Below are positions 6,902 through 8,369 of a stretch of DNA of 8,369 nucleotides, piece by piece; the first letter of the stretch is position 1, and each line of letters opens with the position of its first letter. Both the position numbers and the translations under genes were made by a program. Below the pieces are notes generated by a model that was not told where the DNA came from, searched no databases, and saw only the letters and a program-made list of their open reading frames with translations. The DNA comes from an uncultured Anaerovibrio sp. Its GTDB lineage: Bacteria > Bacillota > Negativicutes > Selenomonadales > Selenomonadaceae. The stretch spans positions 1-8,369 of the forward strand of contig CACZYN010000074.1 in assembly GCA_902785445.1 (NCBI GenBank). The letters are read 5' to 3'.

Positions 6902-6987
6902 TCACTTCCCTACGCAGGTATTAACCCAACAGGTTCAAAGGGTCGACGGTTAACTAACCATCTCTCAGCTCAAGGCTCCCCCAGTGA
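6902..6987 (-). ncRNA. TPP riboswitch (THI element) aptamer of the thiC leader
   Basis: The minus strand shows the conserved THI-box order. P1 is TCACT (6983-6987) pairing with AGTGA (6902-6906). Next come GGGGAGCC (6974-6982 region), CTGAGA (6963-6968) in the pyrimidine-sensing loop, then GAACCTG (6930-6936) and the 3' block GCGTAGGGA (6907-6915) of the pyrophosphate-sensing helix side. These are the signature blocks of the thiamine pyrophosphate aptamer. It sits about 70 nt upstream of thiC, the usual target, and is followed by an intrinsic terminator, so control is most likely transcriptional: high TPP turns the gene off. Confidence 0.97.
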
Positions 6988-7005
6988 CTTTATTCAACTA
7001 TGCTA

Positions 7006-7034
7006 ATTGTAGCACTACCCTGTGACATATTCAA
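7006..7034 (-). promoter_or_regulatory. Sigma-A-like promoter of the thiC leader
   Basis: TTGAAT (7029-7034) and TACAAT (7006-7011) on the minus strand are spaced by exactly 17 nt. The predicted start near 6999 falls about a dozen nt before P1 of the TPP aptamer, the expected geometry for a riboswitch leader of about 170 nt. The -35 box is only a few nt past the GerMN gene stop, and no terminator is visible between them, so some read-through from the amidase operon into the thiC leader is possible. Confidence 0.75.
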
Positions 7035-7037
7035 ATC

Positions 7038-7598
7038 TTATTTCAGCAAATCATCCATTCGGGCCAATGGCTGGCTGGTATCCACATGTCCCTTGATGGA
7101 TTCTATTTTCTTGCCCTCGATAAGAATCTGAACCTTCTTTATCTCGGAAAATTCCGTAAGGGTATTTACAATGGCTCCCACCAGCATTTCCTCTCCGGTA
7201 GATCCCCCATTAAACTTTTCTACCAAGGCCTTGTCGAAATCCACCTTGGCCGTATCGCCGCTTACCGTTACCCCCAAAAGCTTGACCTGCTTCGGAAAAA
7301 TCGCTGTAAGGTTACTGTCCTTGGGCTCTTCCATAAGGGCTTCAATAGCCCCCCGGTATTTGGTATTCCCTTCGGCCTTTATCTCCTTTTTCACCGCTAT
7401 CAGCTTAGTGGCCTCGTTATTGGGATAATACACCTTTATTTCCATATGATCAGCGGTGGAGTTCCTTTGTTTATTCGCAATATCAGTAACTTGTTTCCCT
7501 TGATTATTTGTACCAGATGATCCATCCTTTTCACAACCAGATACGGCAAACACCAAGCACACCAGCAACAGTCCCAACAGGACTTTCGTAAATTTCAT
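7038..7598 (-). CDS. GerMN-domain lipoprotein
   Basis: A 186-residue exported lipoprotein counted from MKFTKVLLGL. A hydrophobic signal segment (6-19) ends in the lipobox AVSGC, with C22 as the lipidated residue. A short polar linker precedes a GerMN domain at about 50-170, including the family segments DFDKALVEKFNGGS, AIVNTLTEF and IEGKKIESIKGHVD. GerMN was named from B. subtilis GerM, needed for efficient spore germination and engulfment, but it is widespread in non-sporulators, so it does not prove sporulation. The ATG at 7598, with GGGGGAAA a few nt upstream, is preferred over a TTG at 7616 that overlaps the amidase stop and lacks a good site. Only 14 nt separate it from the amidase gene, so a joint role in cell-wall remodelling is inferred. 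Confidence 0.88.
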   Translation of the reverse strand: MKFTKVLLGLLLVCLVFAVSGCEKDGSSGTNNQGKQVTDIANKQRNSTADHMEIKVYYPNNEATKLIAVKKEIKAEGNTKYRGAIEALMEEPKDSNLTAIFPKQVKLLGVTVSGDTAKVDFDKALVEKFNGGSTGEEMLVGAIVNTLTEFSEIKKVQILIEGKKIESIKGHVDTSQPLARMDDLLK

Positions 7599-7612
7599 TC
7601 TGCTTTCCCCCG

Positions 7613-8369
7613 TCAATGTATTATATTACGGAAATAATTGTTTATTCCCCGGCAAATAGCCAAGGCCATAGTATGCTGACAATGAACATTAGCCAGCATC
7701 CGTTCCTCGTTTGGATTGCTTATAAAAGCCGTCTCCACCAAAGTGGCCGGCATGCGGGAATTACGCAACACGTAAAACCTGGCACTGTTTATGCCCCGAT
7801 CCTTCAAGCCGGTAGCCCGCACCATTTCACTTTGGATATGCTGAGCTAACATGGCATCCCGGGAAGAATGGGGATAGAAATAGGTTCCCGTCCCGTTGGC
7901 TTCCGAATTGGTAAAAGCATTGCAGTGAATGCTGACAAAGATTTCCACTGATGGGTCCCGACGGCCAACATCCACCCGGGCCTGCAGCTCCTGTTTATCC
8001 GTAGCATATGGGCCAAAAACATCCACATCCTTATACCGGCTCATCACCACTCTGGCCCCATTTTCCTGCAAAATCCGGGAGACCTCCAAGGCTATATTCA
8101 AAGTAACATTCTTTTCTTTTAACATACTTGGCCCGATAGCTCCGCTATCGCTGCCACCATGCCCGGCATCCACAACCACCGTATGACCGCTCACTTCCGG
8201 TAGCAATTCATCCTCAGGAACATCTGGATTATCCACCTTTACCGAGGACTTGGCCCCGTCAGCGGCAATCTCAATTATCAGCCTGTATGGCTTTTTGGCT
8301 TTTTTGTCCGCCTTTTGAGTATAAACCTTATATTCATGCTCCGCTAAGGAAGAATCCACTGCAATCATT
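7613..8369 (-). CDS. N-acetylmuramoyl-L-alanine amidase (Amidase_3), 5' end outside window
   Basis: The visible 251 residues contain a full Amidase_3 domain (about 63-245), a zinc amidase that cuts between N-acetylmuramic acid and L-alanine of peptidoglycan outside the membrane. Zinc ligands are H70 in VDAGHGG, E85 in LKEKN and H148 in SIHCN; catalytic E212 lies in VETAFISN. The N-terminal portion up to about residue 46 (YRLIIEIAADG) resembles the end of an AMIN wall-targeting domain. No signal peptide is present, so the true start lies beyond the window edge; the ATG at 8366-8368 is unlikely to be the start. It is followed after 14 nt by the GerMN lipoprotein gene, forming a two-gene wall module. 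Confidence 0.92.
   Translation of the reverse strand, partial: MIAVDSSLAEHEYKVYTQKADKKAKKPYRLIIEIAADGAKSSVKVDNPDVPEDELLPEVSGHTVVVDAGHGGSDSGAIGPSMLKEKNVTLNIALEVSRILQENGARVVMSRYKDVDVFGPYATDKQELQARVDVGRRDPSVEIFVSIHCNAFTNSEANGTGTYFYPHSSRDAMLAQHIQSEMVRATGLKDRGINSARFYVLRNSRMPATLVETAFISNPNEERMLANVHCQHTMALAICRGINNYFRNIIH

Noticed and set aside
6831..6905. N-terminal 25-codon extension of thiC starting at 6905
   Set aside because: It would translate through the terminator hairpin and aptamer end, is unlike ThiC N-termini, and the ATG at 6830 has a strong GGGGAGG site.
7599..7616. TTG start giving six more residues to the GerMN lipoprotein
   Set aside because: The TTG overlaps the amidase stop codon, and the bases it would encode include the GGGGG ribosome site of the ATG at 7598; the ATG gives a standard lipoprotein signal peptide.

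Overview
This window reads as ordinary chromosome from an anaerobic or facultative member of the Bacillota. Strong GGAGG-type ribosome sites precede almost every gene, intrinsic terminators end in U-runs, thiC carries a TPP riboswitch, and the genes for a GerMN lipoprotein, an Amidase_3 enzyme and a YdjI-like SPFH protein best match this phylum. A Negativicutes or clostridial lineage is my best guess, by recollection of family resemblance only. All seven supported genes lie on the minus strand, so transcription runs from the high-coordinate end to the low one.

In transcription order: (1) 8369-7038 holds the 3' part of an N-acetylmuramoyl-L-alanine amidase followed closely by a GerMN-domain lipoprotein, a cell-wall pair. 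(2) 7034-5523 is a self-contained thiamine unit: a sigma-A-like promoter, a TPP aptamer, an intrinsic terminator and thiC, which makes the pyrimidine half of thiamine. The aptamer 3' end and the terminator loop/arm share an 8-nt perfect complement that gives a plausible antiterminator. (3) 5525-5425 is a degenerate palindromic repeat whose outer arm contains the thiC stop codon. (4) 5325-1866 is a three-gene operon, SPFH protein, zinc-ribbon membrane protein and TPM-domain membrane protein, ending at a strong terminator. It resembles the ydjG-ydjH-ydjI part of the Bacillus subtilis pspA operon, in a different order and with no pspA between these genes. (5) 1808-126 is uppP followed by the exonuclease III gene, with a promoter abutting the previous terminator and its own terminator at 85-41.

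The units are largely housekeeping or envelope related: peptidoglycan hydrolysis, undecaprenyl phosphate recycling, probable membrane-stress functions, thiamine synthesis and DNA base-excision repair. I see no CRISPR array, tRNA, rRNA, transposase or phage gene. The least described part is the SPFH/zinc-ribbon/TPM operon. Three start codons were set here by ribosome-binding sites and leader structure (SPFH protein 5325, thiC 6830, GerMN protein 7598) and lie inside the longest open frames. No stretch longer than 300 bases lacks a gene.
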